From: Armatimonadota bacterium
GTDB lineage: Bacteria > Armatimonadota > Fimbriimonadia > Fimbriimonadales > ATM1
Assembly (NCBI GenBank): GCA_003577165.1
Contig: QEUM01000006.1
Coordinates: 1 to 64,000 of the forward strand
Length of the DNA stretch: 64,000 bases
Direction of reading: 5' to 3'
Positions 39,545 to 50,419 of this stretch are shown here, piece after piece. A program made the position numbers and the translations under genes. Under the pieces are notes generated by a model that was given only the letters and a program-made list of their open reading frames with translations, searched no databases and was not told the origin of the DNA. Within the stretch, counting starts at the first letter, position 1. Every line of letters starts with the position of its first letter.

Positions 39545-41505
39545 GTCGCTTCACCTATTAGGGGTTCGAGTCGAAGTTCCATGCGCTCTTTGATCCCTCG
39601 AATCCAAGAACCATCCGGCGTCACGAGCGGCATCCACCACGCGCTCGGCCGAACGTTGGACTGTTCGAGCGCGCGAATCGTAATCAGGGCGTCGCGCACG
39701 ACGCGCAGCCGCGCCATCTCTGCTTCTCGAACGATCTCGCGCCTGCGCTCGCGCGCCGCGATCGCGCTCTCGCACTGAAACTCGCGCGCGATCTGTGCGC
39801 GCAAATCTGCGAGTCTTGCCCGCGCTGCTTTTCGCTGCAACCGCAATTCGCGAATGCGTTCCGTGAACTCAGCCCGTGCCTTCACGTCGTCGAGCGAAGG
39901 TTGACCGGAGGCGTGGGTCCGTCGGAAGTGATCGCCCTTTTCGCGCTCCAGCTTTTGCCAATCTGCTTTGATGGATCGGAGTTGCTCGTAGACTCCCGCG
40001 ATCTGCTGGCCGATGTCGCGCGTCCGTGTGCGAAGCGCTTGAAGTTGTGCGCTCAACTTCTCATATTCTTCGCCGAGCGGCTCCCATCGCCCCCCCTTGA
40101 TTCGCGCGAGCGTCTGAACCAATTGCCTTGGCCTTCGCGCATCTCTCATGCGATCCAAATTCTGCTGCTGTTGCTCGATGACCGTCTTCCATGAGCGCGC
40201 AATCGTCTTTCCGGACACTTGCTCCGACCCGAACGGGCGTCGCATCTCTTCGGGAAGTTGGAACCACCGGTCCGTCGCTTCGAGCGCATCCCAGGCATGC
40301 AGGTGGATTCGGAGTATTGGGTTCGACTTAACGCGGATGCCGTTTCTTAGGAGAATGTCGTGCAATCGTCTGGTGTGGGAAACGTACATGGAGGCGTGTT
40401 CGTGGAACGCGAACACGAACTCTCTGCTGAGCATGCTGATGAGCGTGATCGCCTTGCCAATGAGGGCGACTTCTCCGAACCTCCTCTCCACAACGGCGGC
40501 AAGTTCTTCGAGTGACTCGATCGGCGATTTGAGCGCGACGAACACGGGCTGCGGCGTCATGACGATCAGGAATTTGGGCGTCAAACGGATCGTTCCGCGC
40601 CCCACGCCTGGGATCACGAGGTCGAACGGAATCGCTCCTGTGCCGAATCTCGCGAGTTGGTAGACCTCCGTGCCCCGCACGGCCTCATCGTACGCGCCCT
40701 TCGCCGCTTCGGCAGTCGCTGGATCGAGAAATATGGAAACGAACTCGAACCTCGGTAAGTGCCAACTGTCGCGCGCGAAGCGAAGCAACTTAAAGGTCCT
40801 TGTGATTTCGGCGACGCATTCCTCTCCAGTGGCGAACTTGTGCATCTGCGGAAGCAGACACTCATAAAACGTCGAAAGCGTTCGCCCGTGACATCCATCG
40901 AGCGTTTCGCAGACGATCTGCTGCAAGCGCGCCGCTTCAGCACGCCCTTCATGCTGCTGGGTTCCGTCACACAAAGACGACACAGTCGTTTCCAGGGCCC
41001 AGCGAAGCGTCTCGTTCAAACAAGGGAAGACCGCTGAAAGCGGTATTTCGCCCGCGACTCGCGGCGTGCTGTCGGTTGCCGCAATGCCCCTCCATCCATA
41101 CGCCTCCGTTGCCCTGTCGACGAATTCAGGATCTCCCTTCGCCAACTTCTCAAGGAAAACTCCTGCATCCGAGTAGGCCTCGCGCGTAACGGGCGTCTCC
41201 CCCCCGAACATCGCGCTGAACTCCGCCGCTGCGCTCCAAAATCCTTTCGTCGAGCCGTCGTTTTTCGGCAACGCGACATATTGCTTGTTCGATGCGAGCC
41301 CGCCAGGGAGTTTCGCGAAATAGTCCGTGTCATGCACGCCTGCGATGAGTCGGATCGGGAAGCCCGCTTCTTCTGCGACGGAGGGCAGGAGCGCTTTGAG
41401 CGGCTCGTCCCAGAAGACGGTCTGTCCGAGCGCGAGGAGGGGCGCTGCGCCCGCTTCTGCGGCGAGCGTCTGGAGCGTGTCGGCAACGGACGGATGCAGC
41501 GGCAA
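39541..41505 (-). CDS. Large conserved unknown protein with C-terminal coiled coil
   Basis: 654 residues, no signal or membrane helix. N-terminal alpha/beta region (LLALGQTVFWDEPLKALL, IRLIAGVHDTDYFAKLPGG), a middle region with FDLVIPGVGRGTIRLTPKFLIVMTPQPVFVALKSP and RIHLHAWDALEATDRWFQLP, then a long coiled coil (EEYEKLSAQLQALRTRTRDIGQQI through ERRREIVREAEMARL) and a short tail. I recognise no named family; bacillithiol ligase BshC was considered but its motifs are absent. Coupled to dapF by ATGA overlap. The start is a TTG 7 bases after TAAACT, a leaderless layout. Confidence 0.65.
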   Translation of the reverse strand: MPLHPSVADTLQTLAAEAGAAPLLALGQTVFWDEPLKALLPSVAEEAGFPIRLIAGVHDTDYFAKLPGGLASNKQYVALPKNDGSTKGFWSAAAEFSAMFGGETPVTREAYSDAGVFLEKLAKGDPEFVDRATEAYGWRGIAATDSTPRVAGEIPLSAVFPCLNETLRWALETTVSSLCDGTQQHEGRAEAARLQQIVCETLDGCHGRTLSTFYECLLPQMHKFATGEECVAEITRTFKLLRFARDSWHLPRFEFVSIFLDPATAEAAKGAYDEAVRGTEVYQLARFGTGAIPFDLVIPGVGRGTIRLTPKFLIVMTPQPVFVALKSPIESLEELAAVVERRFGEVALIGKAITLISMLSREFVFAFHEHASMYVSHTRRLHDILLRNGIRVKSNPILRIHLHAWDALEATDRWFQLPEEMRRPFGSEQVSGKTIARSWKTVIEQQQQNLDRMRDARRPRQLVQTLARIKGGRWEPLGEEYEKLSAQLQALRTRTRDIGQQIAGVYEQLRSIKADWQKLEREKGDHFRRTHASGQPSLDDVKARAEFTERIRELRLQRKAARARLADLRAQIAREFQCESAIAARERRREIVREAEMARLRVVRDALITIRALEQSNVRPSAWWMPLVTPDGSWIRGIKERMELRLEPLIGEAT

Positions 41506-41515
41506 GTTATTCAGT

Positions 41516-41959
41516 TTACGCCCCGTCTGCCGAGTCTCGTTCCGCGGTTGTGGTCATGTGGGCCTGGAGCCAGTCCGGAATGGAGGTCGCCTTGCGGTCT
41601 CGATTCATGAGAACGTGCCAGGTGTACCCTTGTGTCAGCACCCCATTCGTCCCGTCCCTCGTCACCTCGTATTCAAACTTGATGGAAGCGCGCTTGAACT
41701 CCGCCACACGCACCCGAATCGTGATCTCTTGGTCGTAGCGTATTTCCCCTTTGTATCGCACCCATGCCTCGACGACAGGGAGGAACAGCCCCTTCTCTTC
41801 GAGGCTCGTATACGTGAAGCCGTGGGCCCTGCACCAGTCGCCTCTTGCGACCTCAAACCAGAAGAGGTAGTTGGCGTAGTAGGCATGCCCCATCTGATCC
41901 GTCTCGCCGTACCTCACGCGGATGCGAGATTCGACCCAGTCGCCACTCACGATTCCCAT
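41516..41959 (-). CDS. Acyl-CoA thioesterase (4HBT/YbgC-type hotdog fold)
   Basis: 147 residues. The motif RYGETDQMGHAYYANYLFWFEVARGDW carries the catalytic Asp and the Y/F-x-x-Y substrate pocket of 4-hydroxybenzoyl-CoA thioesterase-like enzymes, followed by YDQEITIRVRVAEFKRASIKFEYEV. It hydrolyses acyl-CoA thioesters in the cytoplasm; chain-length preference is unknown. Upstream in-frame codons extend into the divergent GNAT gene and are probably not used; the ATG at 41959 is typical for the family. Confidence 0.87.
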   Translation of the reverse strand: MGIVSGDWVESRIRVRYGETDQMGHAYYANYLFWFEVARGDWCRAHGFTYTSLEEKGLFLPVVEAWVRYKGEIRYDQEITIRVRVAEFKRASIKFEYEVTRDGTNGVLTQGYTWHVLMNRDRKATSIPDWLQAHMTTTAERDSADGA

Positions 41960-41972
41960 CAGCGTATGATTC

Positions 41973-42473
41973 TTGCAGGAAGTGACCGTCTCGAACGCGC
42001 AGATCTCGATCCGCCGGGCCCGATTCCCGGAGGATGCTGAAGTTGTCCGTGCCCTCTTCACCGAGTACGCGGAGGAACTCGGGTTCAGCCTCTGCTTCCA
42101 GGGGTTCGATGACGAACTCGCTCAGCTTCCGGGCGCGTACGCGGAGCCAAGCGGCACCGTGCTCCTTCTCACGGAGAGTGGGAACGCGGTCGGATGCGGC
42201 GCAGTTCGCCCCCTCGGCGACGGCAAGTGCGAGATGAAGCGGCTGTTCGTGAAACCCGAATTCCGCGGCGCTGGCCGCGGGCGGAGGTTGACGACGGCCC
42301 TGCTCGACTTCGCAAGGGCGGCAAACTACACCTCGATGGTGCTCGACACCCTCAAGACGATGACTGCAGCGATCGACCTCTACCGGTCGCTCGGCTTCCG
42401 AGAGACCGAACCGTATTACGACAACCCAATGCCCGAAGCCACTTACTTGGAGTTGAAACTTGAACCTTCGTGA
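41973..42473 (+). CDS. GNAT-family acetyltransferase
   Basis: 166 residues. Contains the acetyl-CoA motif CEMKRLFVKPEFRGAGRGRRLTTALLDFA (R/Q-x-x-G-x-G/A, read RGAGRGRR), the LGFRETEPYYDNPMPEATYLEL ending and an acidic N-terminal region. Acetylates an unknown amine. A TTG at 41973 or a GTG at 41982 may be the start; TATGAT is just upstream. The 3' end overlaps the alkyltransferase-like gene by 14 bases. Confidence 0.85.
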   Translation: MQEVTVSNAQISIRRARFPEDAEVVRALFTEYAEELGFSLCFQGFDDELAQLPGAYAEPSGTVLLLTESGNAVGCGAVRPLGDGKCEMKRLFVKPEFRGAGRGRRLTTALLDFARAANYTSMVLDTLKTMTAAIDLYRSLGFRETEPYYDNPMPEATYLELKLEPS

Positions 42474-42765
42474 CCACGCGTTCGACCTGGTCCGCCAGAT
42501 TCCGAAGGGCAAGGTCACCAGTTACGGCGACATAGCCGACGCCCTACCCGGCCGGATTCCCGCCAGGACTGTCGGCCAGTGGATGGCTTCCTGCCCCGAG
42601 GGCGTCCCGTGGTGGCGCGTCGTCGGGCGGGACGGAGGGCTCCCGATCGCTCGGCGAGGGCCGGGGCTTGCGGAGGAGCAGCGCCGCAGGCTCGCCCGGG
42701 AACGGGTGCATTGGACCGAGGATGATCGGGTCGACATGGCTCGATGCCGCTGGCTTCCGCCCTAA
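42460..42765 (+). CDS. Alkyltransferase-like protein (MGMT family without the active cysteine)
   Basis: 101 residues, the size of ATL proteins. The MGMT core is present: DLVRQIPKGKVTSYGDIADALP, ARTVGQWMAS and VPWWRVVGRDGGLP, where the reactive Cys of PCHRV is replaced by Trp. ATLs bind O6-alkylguanine and recruit nucleotide excision repair rather than transferring the alkyl group. PWWRVV instead of the commoner PWHRVV is a slight departure. Translationally coupled to the GNAT gene. Confidence 0.85.
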   Translation: MNLRDHAFDLVRQIPKGKVTSYGDIADALPGRIPARTVGQWMASCPEGVPWWRVVGRDGGLPIARRGPGLAEEQRRRLARERVHWTEDDRVDMARCRWLPP

Positions 42766-42819
42766 GCCTGCCCCTCCACCCGAAGGCGCCGGGTCGAAAG
42801 CCGTCATAATCCGCACCCG

Positions 42820-43500
42820 GTGATCGAGTTCCAAAACGTCTCCGTGACGTATGGCGAACGCATCCACGCTCTGCAGAACCTGACCCTTGCCATCCCCGAA
42901 GGCCAGTTCGTGTGCTTGGTGGGCCTGACCGGGTCGGGGAAGTCCACCATTCTCAAGTTGCTCCTGAGGGAGATTCGTGCGACGCAGGGGCGTGTCATCG
43001 TTCGCGGCCGCGACTTGGCTGCGATCCCGTGGAAGCACGTGCCGGACGTTCGCCGAAACATCGGCCTCATCCCACAAGACATCGGGTTGTTGCCCAACAA
43101 GAAGGTTTGGGAGAACCTCGCGTACGCGATGCGCGCCGCGGGTCATGCGCGAAGAGAGGTGCGGCAGAAGGTTCCAGAGATGCTCGAACGATTCGGCGTG
43201 CTGCATCGCGCGGACGCGTTCCCGGCGGAACTTTCGGGGGGGGAGCAACAGAGGGTGGCGATTGCCCGGGCGTTGATCAACAACCCCGCGATTCTTCTCG
43301 CGGATGAGCCGACCGCGCATCTCGACCCAGAGACGAGCTTGGAAATCGTGGGCGTTCTGCAGGCGATCAACACGAGAGGAACCACGGTAATCATGGCAAC
43401 TCATGACATGGTGTCGGTCTCCGACCTGCGCAAGCGAACCGTCAGGCTCGATGCCGGAAAGGTCATCGAGGACATTCCCGAGGAGCAGATCGTTGCTTGA
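42820..43500 (+). CDS. ftsE: Cell-division ABC transporter ATPase FtsE
   Basis: 226 residues, typical length. Walker A LTGSGKST, Q-loop in LIPQDIGLL, signature LSGGEQQR, Walker B ILLADEP, and the His switch MATHD are all intact. FtsE with FtsX controls peptidoglycan hydrolase activation at the septum. Start GTG. A G8 run (43236-43243) encodes part of the SGGE signature. Its stop overlaps the ftsX start (TTG at 43493). Followed by ftsX and an EnvC-type gene, the classical order. Confidence 0.93.
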   Translation: MIEFQNVSVTYGERIHALQNLTLAIPEGQFVCLVGLTGSGKSTILKLLLREIRATQGRVIVRGRDLAAIPWKHVPDVRRNIGLIPQDIGLLPNKKVWENLAYAMRAAGHARREVRQKVPEMLERFGVLHRADAFPAELSGGEQQRVAIARALINNPAILLADEPTAHLDPETSLEIVGVLQAINTRGTTVIMATHDMVSVSDLRKRTVRLDAGKVIEDIPEEQIVA

Positions 43501-44395
43501 TCGCATCGAGTTTCTCGTCGAAGAGGCGATCGTCGCCCTTCGACGAAACGGCAGCATGACGATTTCCGCGATCAATACTGCCGCGCTCGCGCTGCTGATT
43601 TTTGGCGGACTCACTTTCGCTTACTTGTCGCTGAGGGCGCACCTCTCCACTCTGTCGGAGGGATTCACCCTCACGTTCTCGATCAAGCCCGAAGCCGGGG
43701 ACGAAGGAAATCAGAAGATCTCGGCGATGGCGAACGAACTTCGCCAGATCGAAGGCGTCGCAGACGTGGTCTTCCTTCCCAGGCAGGCCACCTGGCGAAA
43801 GTTCGCAGCAGAGATGGGCATCGATCCGACGGAACTGCCAAACCCTTTCCACAATCAGTTCGCGCTGTACCTCGACGATTTGTCGAAGGCGGACAGCATC
43901 AAGAACGCGGTCCGAGCGCACCGGTTCTTCCAACCGGAGACCGAGGGCCCCGACATCCGCGATGCCACCGCCGAGCGCAGGTTCACCCTGGCCCTGATGG
44001 GCTTCGTGCGCATTGTCGGAGGCCTCCTGACCCTCCTGAGCTTCGTCACGGCCGGGACGATCATCTACAACACGATCCGCCTGACCATCGTTGCGAGGCG
44101 CCAGGAACTGAGGACGATGATGCTGGTCGGGGCGAGCCACGGCACGATCCGCTGGCCGCTCCTCCTCGAGGGGGCGATCCAGGGAGCCCTCGGGGGGCTC
44201 GTCGCTGGGATCCTCATGTGGGGGATTTACGCCTACATCCGCTCTCAGACCACCGAGTGGTTCGGGCCGCTTTTGAGCGCGAAAGCCGAGTTTCCGGCCT
44301 TCCAGGCCATCCTGATGCTCCTCCTCGCGGGGACGGTACTGGGTATGCTTTCGGCCGGCCTGTCGGCTAGAAAGTATCTGAGGCTGGGGTTATGA
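43493..44395 (+). CDS. ftsX: Cell-division protein FtsX
   Basis: 300 residues with four membrane helices. The N-terminal cytoplasmic start leads to helix 1 ([18 protein letters not shown]), a large extracellular domain ([15 protein letters not shown] ... [16 protein letters not shown]), then three helices ending in [11 protein letters not shown]. The family motif [20 protein letters not shown] is present. FtsX transmits FtsE ATP hydrolysis to an EnvC-like amidase/hydrolase activator. TTG start inside the end of ftsE; the stop overlaps the next gene's ATG. Confidence 0.9.
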   Translation: MLDRIEFLVEEAIVALRRNGSMTISAINTAALALLIFGGLTFAYLSLRAHLSTLSEGFTLTFSIKPEAGDEGNQKISAMANELRQIEGVADVVFLPRQATWRKFAAEMGIDPTELPNPFHNQFALYLDDLSKADSIKNAVRAHRFFQPETEGPDIRDATAERRFTLALMGFVRIVGGLLTLLSFVTAGTIIYNTIRLTIVARRQELRTMMLVGASHGTIRWPLLLEGAIQGALGGLVAGILMWGIYAYIRSQTTEWFGPLLSAKAEFPAFQAILMLLLAGTVLGMLSAGLSARKYLRLGL

Positions 44396-45531
44396 AGCTC
44401 AAGATTACGCTACTGCTCGCCACCGTTATCTCCCTCCTTCTCGTCCCAGGCATCTACGCGCAAAAGGGCAAGGCGCCCTCCAAGACCTCTCTCCAGAAGA
44501 AGCACCAGCAGATTCAGAAGAAGGCGGAGGCCGTTAAGAAGGAGATCAGTCAGACGAAGCGCGCTGCTTCGTATGTCAAGGCAGATATCGAAAAAGCCGA
44601 CCAGGCTTTGGAAACTGCGAGGGAGAAACTCGCGCAAACGCAGAAGCGGCTCGATGAAGCGAGGGCAAGGCAGGCCGTCGTAGCAGAAGAACTCTCCGAA
44701 GCCGAAAGGGCGCTCGCTACGCAAAAGCGAGCTATGGGCACACGATTGCGCGCAGTGTATCTGCGCGGAAAACCGACTCCTCTTTCCGCGTTCGTAGGAG
44801 CGTCATCGTTCTCAGACATCGCGAACCGCGCCTACGGCGCCCAGAAGATGGCTCACCAAGACAAGCAACTCGTTGGCGAGTATCGTGAAGCCAAGGAGCA
44901 GGTTGCGAAGAAGAAGAAGGAAGTCGACGGAGTCGTCCAAAAGATCGCCGTCCTCAAGCGGCAGCAACTCTTCGAAAAGCAGGAGATCAATCGGCACAAG
45001 GCTCGAAAAGAGGGATTGCTGAGCGAACTTTGGCAAGAGCAGAAGAGCCTGATGAATGAACTTGAGGAACTGCAAGAGGACAGCCGAAGGGTCGAATCGG
45101 AGTTAGCGAAGTATTACGGTACGGCGGCGAGTGGCAGCGTTCCCATCTTCCGAGGGAAGTTCATCCTGCCAGTCAGCGGGCGCATCGGCAGCGGCTTTGG
45201 CATGCGAAAGCATCCGATTCTCAAGTACACGCGAATGCACAACGGCCTTGACATCGGCGCGTCGACCGGAACGCCGATACGCGCAGCAGGCGACGGTCGC
45301 GTCATCATGGCCCGATACAACGGCGGATATGGAAACTGCGTGATCATCGACCACGGCGGCGGAGTTGCGACCTTATACGGACACTGCTCGCGACTCTACG
45401 TGCGCGTTGGCCAAAGCGTCAAGCAGGGCCAGACCATCGCCGCAGTCGGTTCCACGGGCCTGAGCACAGGACCGCACCTGCATTGGGAAGTGCGAATTAA
45501 CGGGCGACCCGTGAATCCTCGCAGTCGCTAA
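44392..45531 (+). CDS. EnvC-like murein hydrolase activator with M23 domain
   Basis: 379 residues. Signal peptide ([20 protein letters not shown]), a long coiled coil ([20 protein letters not shown] onward, about 25-250), then a LytM/M23 domain: [30 protein letters not shown] and [21 protein letters not shown]. Unlike E. coli EnvC, whose LytM zinc ligands are lost, the HxxxD and HxH ligands are intact, so it may be a true endopeptidase. It is the expected partner of FtsEX, and it is coupled by ATGA overlap. Confidence 0.88.
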   Translation: MKLKITLLLATVISLLLVPGIYAQKGKAPSKTSLQKKHQQIQKKAEAVKKEISQTKRAASYVKADIEKADQALETAREKLAQTQKRLDEARARQAVVAEELSEAERALATQKRAMGTRLRAVYLRGKPTPLSAFVGASSFSDIANRAYGAQKMAHQDKQLVGEYREAKEQVAKKKKEVDGVVQKIAVLKRQQLFEKQEINRHKARKEGLLSELWQEQKSLMNELEELQEDSRRVESELAKYYGTAASGSVPIFRGKFILPVSGRIGSGFGMRKHPILKYTRMHNGLDIGASTGTPIRAAGDGRVIMARYNGGYGNCVIIDHGGGVATLYGHCSRLYVRVGQSVKQGQTIAAVGSTGLSTGPHLHWEVRINGRPVNPRSR

Positions 45532-45587
45532 TCCTCAAGGGACGCGCTCCTTATGATAGCCGTCATGGAATGACGACGCCATATTGA

Positions 45588-46994
<1,407 letters not shown>

Positions 46995-47062
46995 GACTTG
47001 CCAGACCTCGACGCGCACTTTTCCGTCCGAAGGGATGCCTCAGCGGTAGAATCGCTTCGGCA

Positions 47063-47782
47063 ATGCCCAAGGACGCAGCGACCGAGCCATGGCTCGCATC
47101 CGGTTCACTGAAGCGGGAACAAGTGAGGCAGATGTTTTCGGACATCTCGTCCACCTACGATTTCATGAATTCCGCGATGAGCCTTCGGTTGCACCACAGG
47201 TGGAGAAGGCAGGCCGCGAAACAACTGCAACTTCGGCCGGGCGATAAGGTCGTGGACGTTTGCACCGGCACGGGGGACTTCGTGCTTCCGCTTCGCGCCC
47301 ACGTGGGAGAGAGCGGCTTCGTTCTCGGAGTCGATTTCTGCAGCCCAATGCTGGAACGGGCCCGAGCCAAGGGCATTCTAGCGAGTTGGTCGATCGGTGA
47401 CGCATGCAGCCTCCCGCTTCGTTCCGGGTTGGTGGACGGTGTGACGGTTGGGTGGGGGCTTCGAAACGTTCCCGACATCGCCGCTGCGCTCCGCGAGATC
47501 GCGCGGGTTCTCAAACCCGGCGGCCGTTTCGTGTGCCTCGACATGGCTGTCCCACAAAACCCCGTGCTTCGCACAATGTCGCGGCTCATCTTCAATCACG
47601 CGATACCCGCTCTCGGCGCGCTGTTCGGGCGGAGGCGGGCGTACACGTATCTTCCAAAGTCCACGGAGAAGTTTGCGACACGCGAAGAACTTGCGGAACT
47701 CATGAGGCAGGCGGGTTTCACGGACGTCAAGTGGTCGAACCTCTTCTTCGGCAACATCTGCATCCATTACGGTAAGAAATGA
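47063..47782 (+). CDS. ubiE: Demethylmenaquinone/ubiquinone methyltransferase UbiE/MenG
   Basis: 239 residues. SAM-binding VVDVCTGTGDFVLPLRA, then SMLERARAKG-type segment (CSPMLERARAKG), VDGVTVGWGLRNVPD (UbiE motif) and the YTYLPKSTEKFATREELAELMRQAGFTD end. Methylates the quinone ring at the last step of menaquinone synthesis. The polyprenyl diphosphate synthase follows with ATGA overlap. A TAGAAT box lies 10 bases before the ATG. Confidence 0.93.
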   Translation: MPKDAATEPWLASGSLKREQVRQMFSDISSTYDFMNSAMSLRLHHRWRRQAAKQLQLRPGDKVVDVCTGTGDFVLPLRAHVGESGFVLGVDFCSPMLERARAKGILASWSIGDACSLPLRSGLVDGVTVGWGLRNVPDIAAALREIARVLKPGGRFVCLDMAVPQNPVLRTMSRLIFNHAIPALGALFGRRRAYTYLPKSTEKFATREELAELMRQAGFTDVKWSNLFFGNICIHYGKK

Positions 47783-48789
47783 ACGCGACATATATCGAGG
47801 CAGCTAAAAGAATCGCCGGCGAGGAGCTGGCATTCGAACTCGCCCAGGACGTGGAGGCCTGCGAAAGTCTACTTTCCGGGATTCTCGCGTCGCCATCAGA
47901 GACCGTCGAGTCGCTCGGCCGTCATGTGAGCGAAGCGGGAGGGAAACGCCTTCGACCGCTCCTCGTATCTCTCTCGGCAAGGGCGACAGGTCGGGATTTC
48001 GACGCAGATCGCGTGAGAAAGATCGGAGCGTGCGTCGAGATGGTGCACATGGCCACCCTCGTGCACGACGATGTCATTGACGAAGCGGAGGTCCGAAGGG
48101 GACGTCCATCGGCGGCTTCGATATGGGGAAATACCGCGGCGATCTTGACAGGCGATGTGCTGCTCGCGAAGGCGATGCAGATTCTCGCAGAAGACGGCGA
48201 CCTGCGAATCATCCGAACCATTGCCGGCGCAGTTGTGGACATGTCCCAAGGCGAAGTGATGGAAGTCGAAGTGCGAGGCCGCTTCGACCTGGCGCTCGAA
48301 GATCACTTAGAGATTTTGCGTCTGAAGACGGCAACGTTCATGGCGGCATGTTGTGAAGCGGGGGGGCTTCTTGCGGATGCGGATGAAGGCACCTGCGTTG
48401 CGCTCAGGACTTTCGGCAATGCGATTGGAATTGCGTTTCAGATTGCGGACGATCTCTTGGACTACCGCGGCGAGGACTCGCGCACCGGAAAACCAAAGGC
48501 CACCGATTTTCGAGAGGCCTGCCCAACGCTCCCACTCATCGCGCTCCGCGAAAAGTTGAGCCACGAAGAGGAGGCCTTTGTCCGATCCAGGTTCGGCGAC
48601 CGCGTTTCCGACGAGGACTTGGACATGGTCACCAGTTGGATGAGCGAACGAGGGGCCTTCGATGCCGCGTCTCGTACTGGAGAGGATTACGGAAACGAGG
48701 CCATTCTCGCCCTGCAGAGGCTGCCAGAGTGCAGCGCGAGGGAGTTGCTGGTGGCGATCACCGGATTCGTCTCGAAGCGGGACTCATGA
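47779..48789 (+). CDS. Trans-polyprenyl diphosphate synthase
   Basis: 336 residues. The two aspartate-rich motifs are present: HDDVIDEAE (from residue 97) and DDLLDYRG (about 226), with GGKRLRPLLV at the N-terminus. It makes the long isoprenoid tail for menaquinone, or C40-type chains. Gene order with ubiE supports the quinone role. Chain length is not deducible with certainty. A G7 run is at 48360-48366. The stop overlaps the next ATG. Confidence 0.9.
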   Translation: MNATYIEAAKRIAGEELAFELAQDVEACESLLSGILASPSETVESLGRHVSEAGGKRLRPLLVSLSARATGRDFDADRVRKIGACVEMVHMATLVHDDVIDEAEVRRGRPSAASIWGNTAAILTGDVLLAKAMQILAEDGDLRIIRTIAGAVVDMSQGEVMEVEVRGRFDLALEDHLEILRLKTATFMAACCEAGGLLADADEGTCVALRTFGNAIGIAFQIADDLLDYRGEDSRTGKPKATDFREACPTLPLIALREKLSHEEEAFVRSRFGDRVSDEDLDMVTSWMSERGAFDAASRTGEDYGNEAILALQRLPECSARELLVAITGFVSKRDS

Positions 48790-49544
48790 AGACTTACAAA
48801 CTCTACGCTTTCGACCTCGACGGCGTCCTGTTTCGAGGATCCGATCCGATTTCGGGAGCAATCGAAGCGATACAGGCTTTGCGCGAAACACGCGCGCACA
48901 TCCGATTTCTCACCAACAACTCGTCGTACACGCGCGTGCAGCATGCCGAGAAGTTGTCTTCTCTCGGATTCCAAGCCGACGCCGCGGAGGTGGTTTCGTC
49001 TGCATCGGTCGCGGCAAACCTGCTTAGCGAGCAGACTGTGTACGTAGTCGGTGAACCTGGTCTGCACGAAGAACTGCGATCGGAAGGATGTCGAATCGTG
49101 ACGCAAGAGGACGCCGGATGGGTGGTCGTCGGCATCAAGTGGAACGTCACATACGATGACATAGACGAAGCGCAGTGGCGCATACGAAGCGGCGCGAAGT
49201 TCTTGGCAACGAATCTCGACGCGACCTATCCCCTCGAGGGGGGGAGGCTCAGGCCCGGCGCGGGGTCCATCGTCGCGGCCGTCGCGACCGCCGCTGGGAA
49301 AACGCCCGACGTCGTTGCAGGCAAGCCGAGCCCGAAGATGATTCTCCCTCTACTTGCGGAGTTGTCCCTCCATCCCGATGAAGCCCTCATCGTCGGCGAT
49401 CGCGTCGACACAGACGTCGCGTGCGCTCGGGCCGCCGGCTGTGACTCCCTGCTCGTGCTTTCCGGCGTGACGACGAATATTTCGGCAGACGCGAGGCCCC
49501 GTCCCACGTACGTTCTGCCCAGCGTCGCCGGCATGCTCGGCTAA
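48786..49544 (+). CDS. HAD-IIA (NagD-like) phosphatase
   Basis: 252 residues. Motif I FDLDGVLFRG (catalytic Asp pair), the IRFLTNNSS motif II, the Lys in AGKPSPKM and GDRVDTDVACARAAG motif IV are intact. A cytoplasmic phosphatase of sugar phosphates, nucleotides or phosphoglycolate; the exact substrate is unknown. Coupled by ATGA overlap to the polyprenyl synthase, perhaps by chance of packing rather than function. Confidence 0.88.
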   Translation: MKTYKLYAFDLDGVLFRGSDPISGAIEAIQALRETRAHIRFLTNNSSYTRVQHAEKLSSLGFQADAAEVVSSASVAANLLSEQTVYVVGEPGLHEELRSEGCRIVTQEDAGWVVVGIKWNVTYDDIDEAQWRIRSGAKFLATNLDATYPLEGGRLRPGAGSIVAAVATAAGKTPDVVAGKPSPKMILPLLAELSLHPDEALIVGDRVDTDVACARAAGCDSLLVLSGVTTNISADARPRPTYVLPSVAGMLG

Positions 49545-49588
49545 GAGACGCAGCCCTTCGAGTCCCAATACCGTAAACTCTTCGGCAG

Positions 49589-50380
49589 ATGAGCGACGGG
49601 CTGTTCGGATTCCTCGAACTGATCTTCGGCAAGCGGGAGCCCGAGTACCCCTTCCTGGAGGCGTACCTCGACCTGGAGCGCCAGCGGCCGGTCAGCCCGG
49701 AGATGGCGAGAGCCGGACTGATCGCAGGCGTGGGCGCGCCCATTGCCGTCGGCCTCAACCTCGCGCTGCTCTTAGGAACAGGGGTGGTCTCACTCGCCCT
49801 CGTGCCGATCATCGCGTTCGCTGCGGTGACGACCGGCGCATTCGTGTGGGCGAGCCAGGCTCAGACCCGGGACGAGAAGGAAGTGAGGCGCCTCGTCGGA
49901 AAGGCGAAAGCGGTGGTTGAGAAGCTGTACCGACTCCGACGCATGCGCCGACTTCGGAGGACGCTCGGAGATGCGGCGGGAGGCCTCCTCGACGCCGGAG
50001 CAAGAGCCTACATCGAATGCAAGCAGGCCCTCGCCTCTGAATCTTGGACCTCGCATCAAGGCGACTCCCTGTGGGGCACCGCGAGAGACCGAGCCATGCT
50101 TGGCATGGACGCAGCGATGGCGAAACTGCTCCTGACGGTCGACGAGAACGTCGTGGAGGGCGCAGACTACTTCACGCCGCGCTTTCACGGCGCCGAAGCC
50201 CTGGTGAGAGAGATGAGAGAGATGGCGAACGAGGCGTCCCGCCTCGCCGCTCGCGCGCAAGCGGAGTTTCCGTCCACCGTGAGCGCAGACCCTGCGGCGG
50301 AATTGCGGACTACCTTGGAGGAGATTCGTAAGTTGGAAGTCGCCGAGGCAGAGGTCGAGAGGCTGAGGCACCAGGGCTGA
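49589..50380 (+). CDS. Unknown two-helix membrane protein with coiled coil
   Basis: 263 residues. Two membrane helices (AGLIAGVGAPIAVGLNLALLL and GTGVVSLALVPIIAFAAVTTGAFVWAS) are followed by a long cytoplasmic helical region (DEKEVRRLVGKAKAVVEKLYRLRRMRRLRRTLG, GADYFTPRFHGAEALVREMREMANEASRLAARA, LRTTLEEIRKLEVAEAEVERL). No family is recognised. A TAAACT box lies 9 bases before the ATG. Length and topology suggest a membrane-tethered scaffold. Confidence 0.6.
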   Translation: MSDGLFGFLELIFGKREPEYPFLEAYLDLERQRPVSPEMARAGLIAGVGAPIAVGLNLALLLGTGVVSLALVPIIAFAAVTTGAFVWASQAQTRDEKEVRRLVGKAKAVVEKLYRLRRMRRLRRTLGDAAGGLLDAGARAYIECKQALASESWTSHQGDSLWGTARDRAMLGMDAAMAKLLLTVDENVVEGADYFTPRFHGAEALVREMREMANEASRLAARAQAEFPSTVSADPAAELRTTLEEIRKLEVAEAEVERLRHQG

Positions 50381-50419
50381 GCGGTTCGCGCATCTGCCCG
50401 TAAGATATGCTCTCCCAAA

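Noticed and set aside
39541-41505. Bacillithiol ligase BshC
   Set aside because: The length and coiled coil are somewhat similar, but BshC motifs such as GGQQAGLLTGP are missing.
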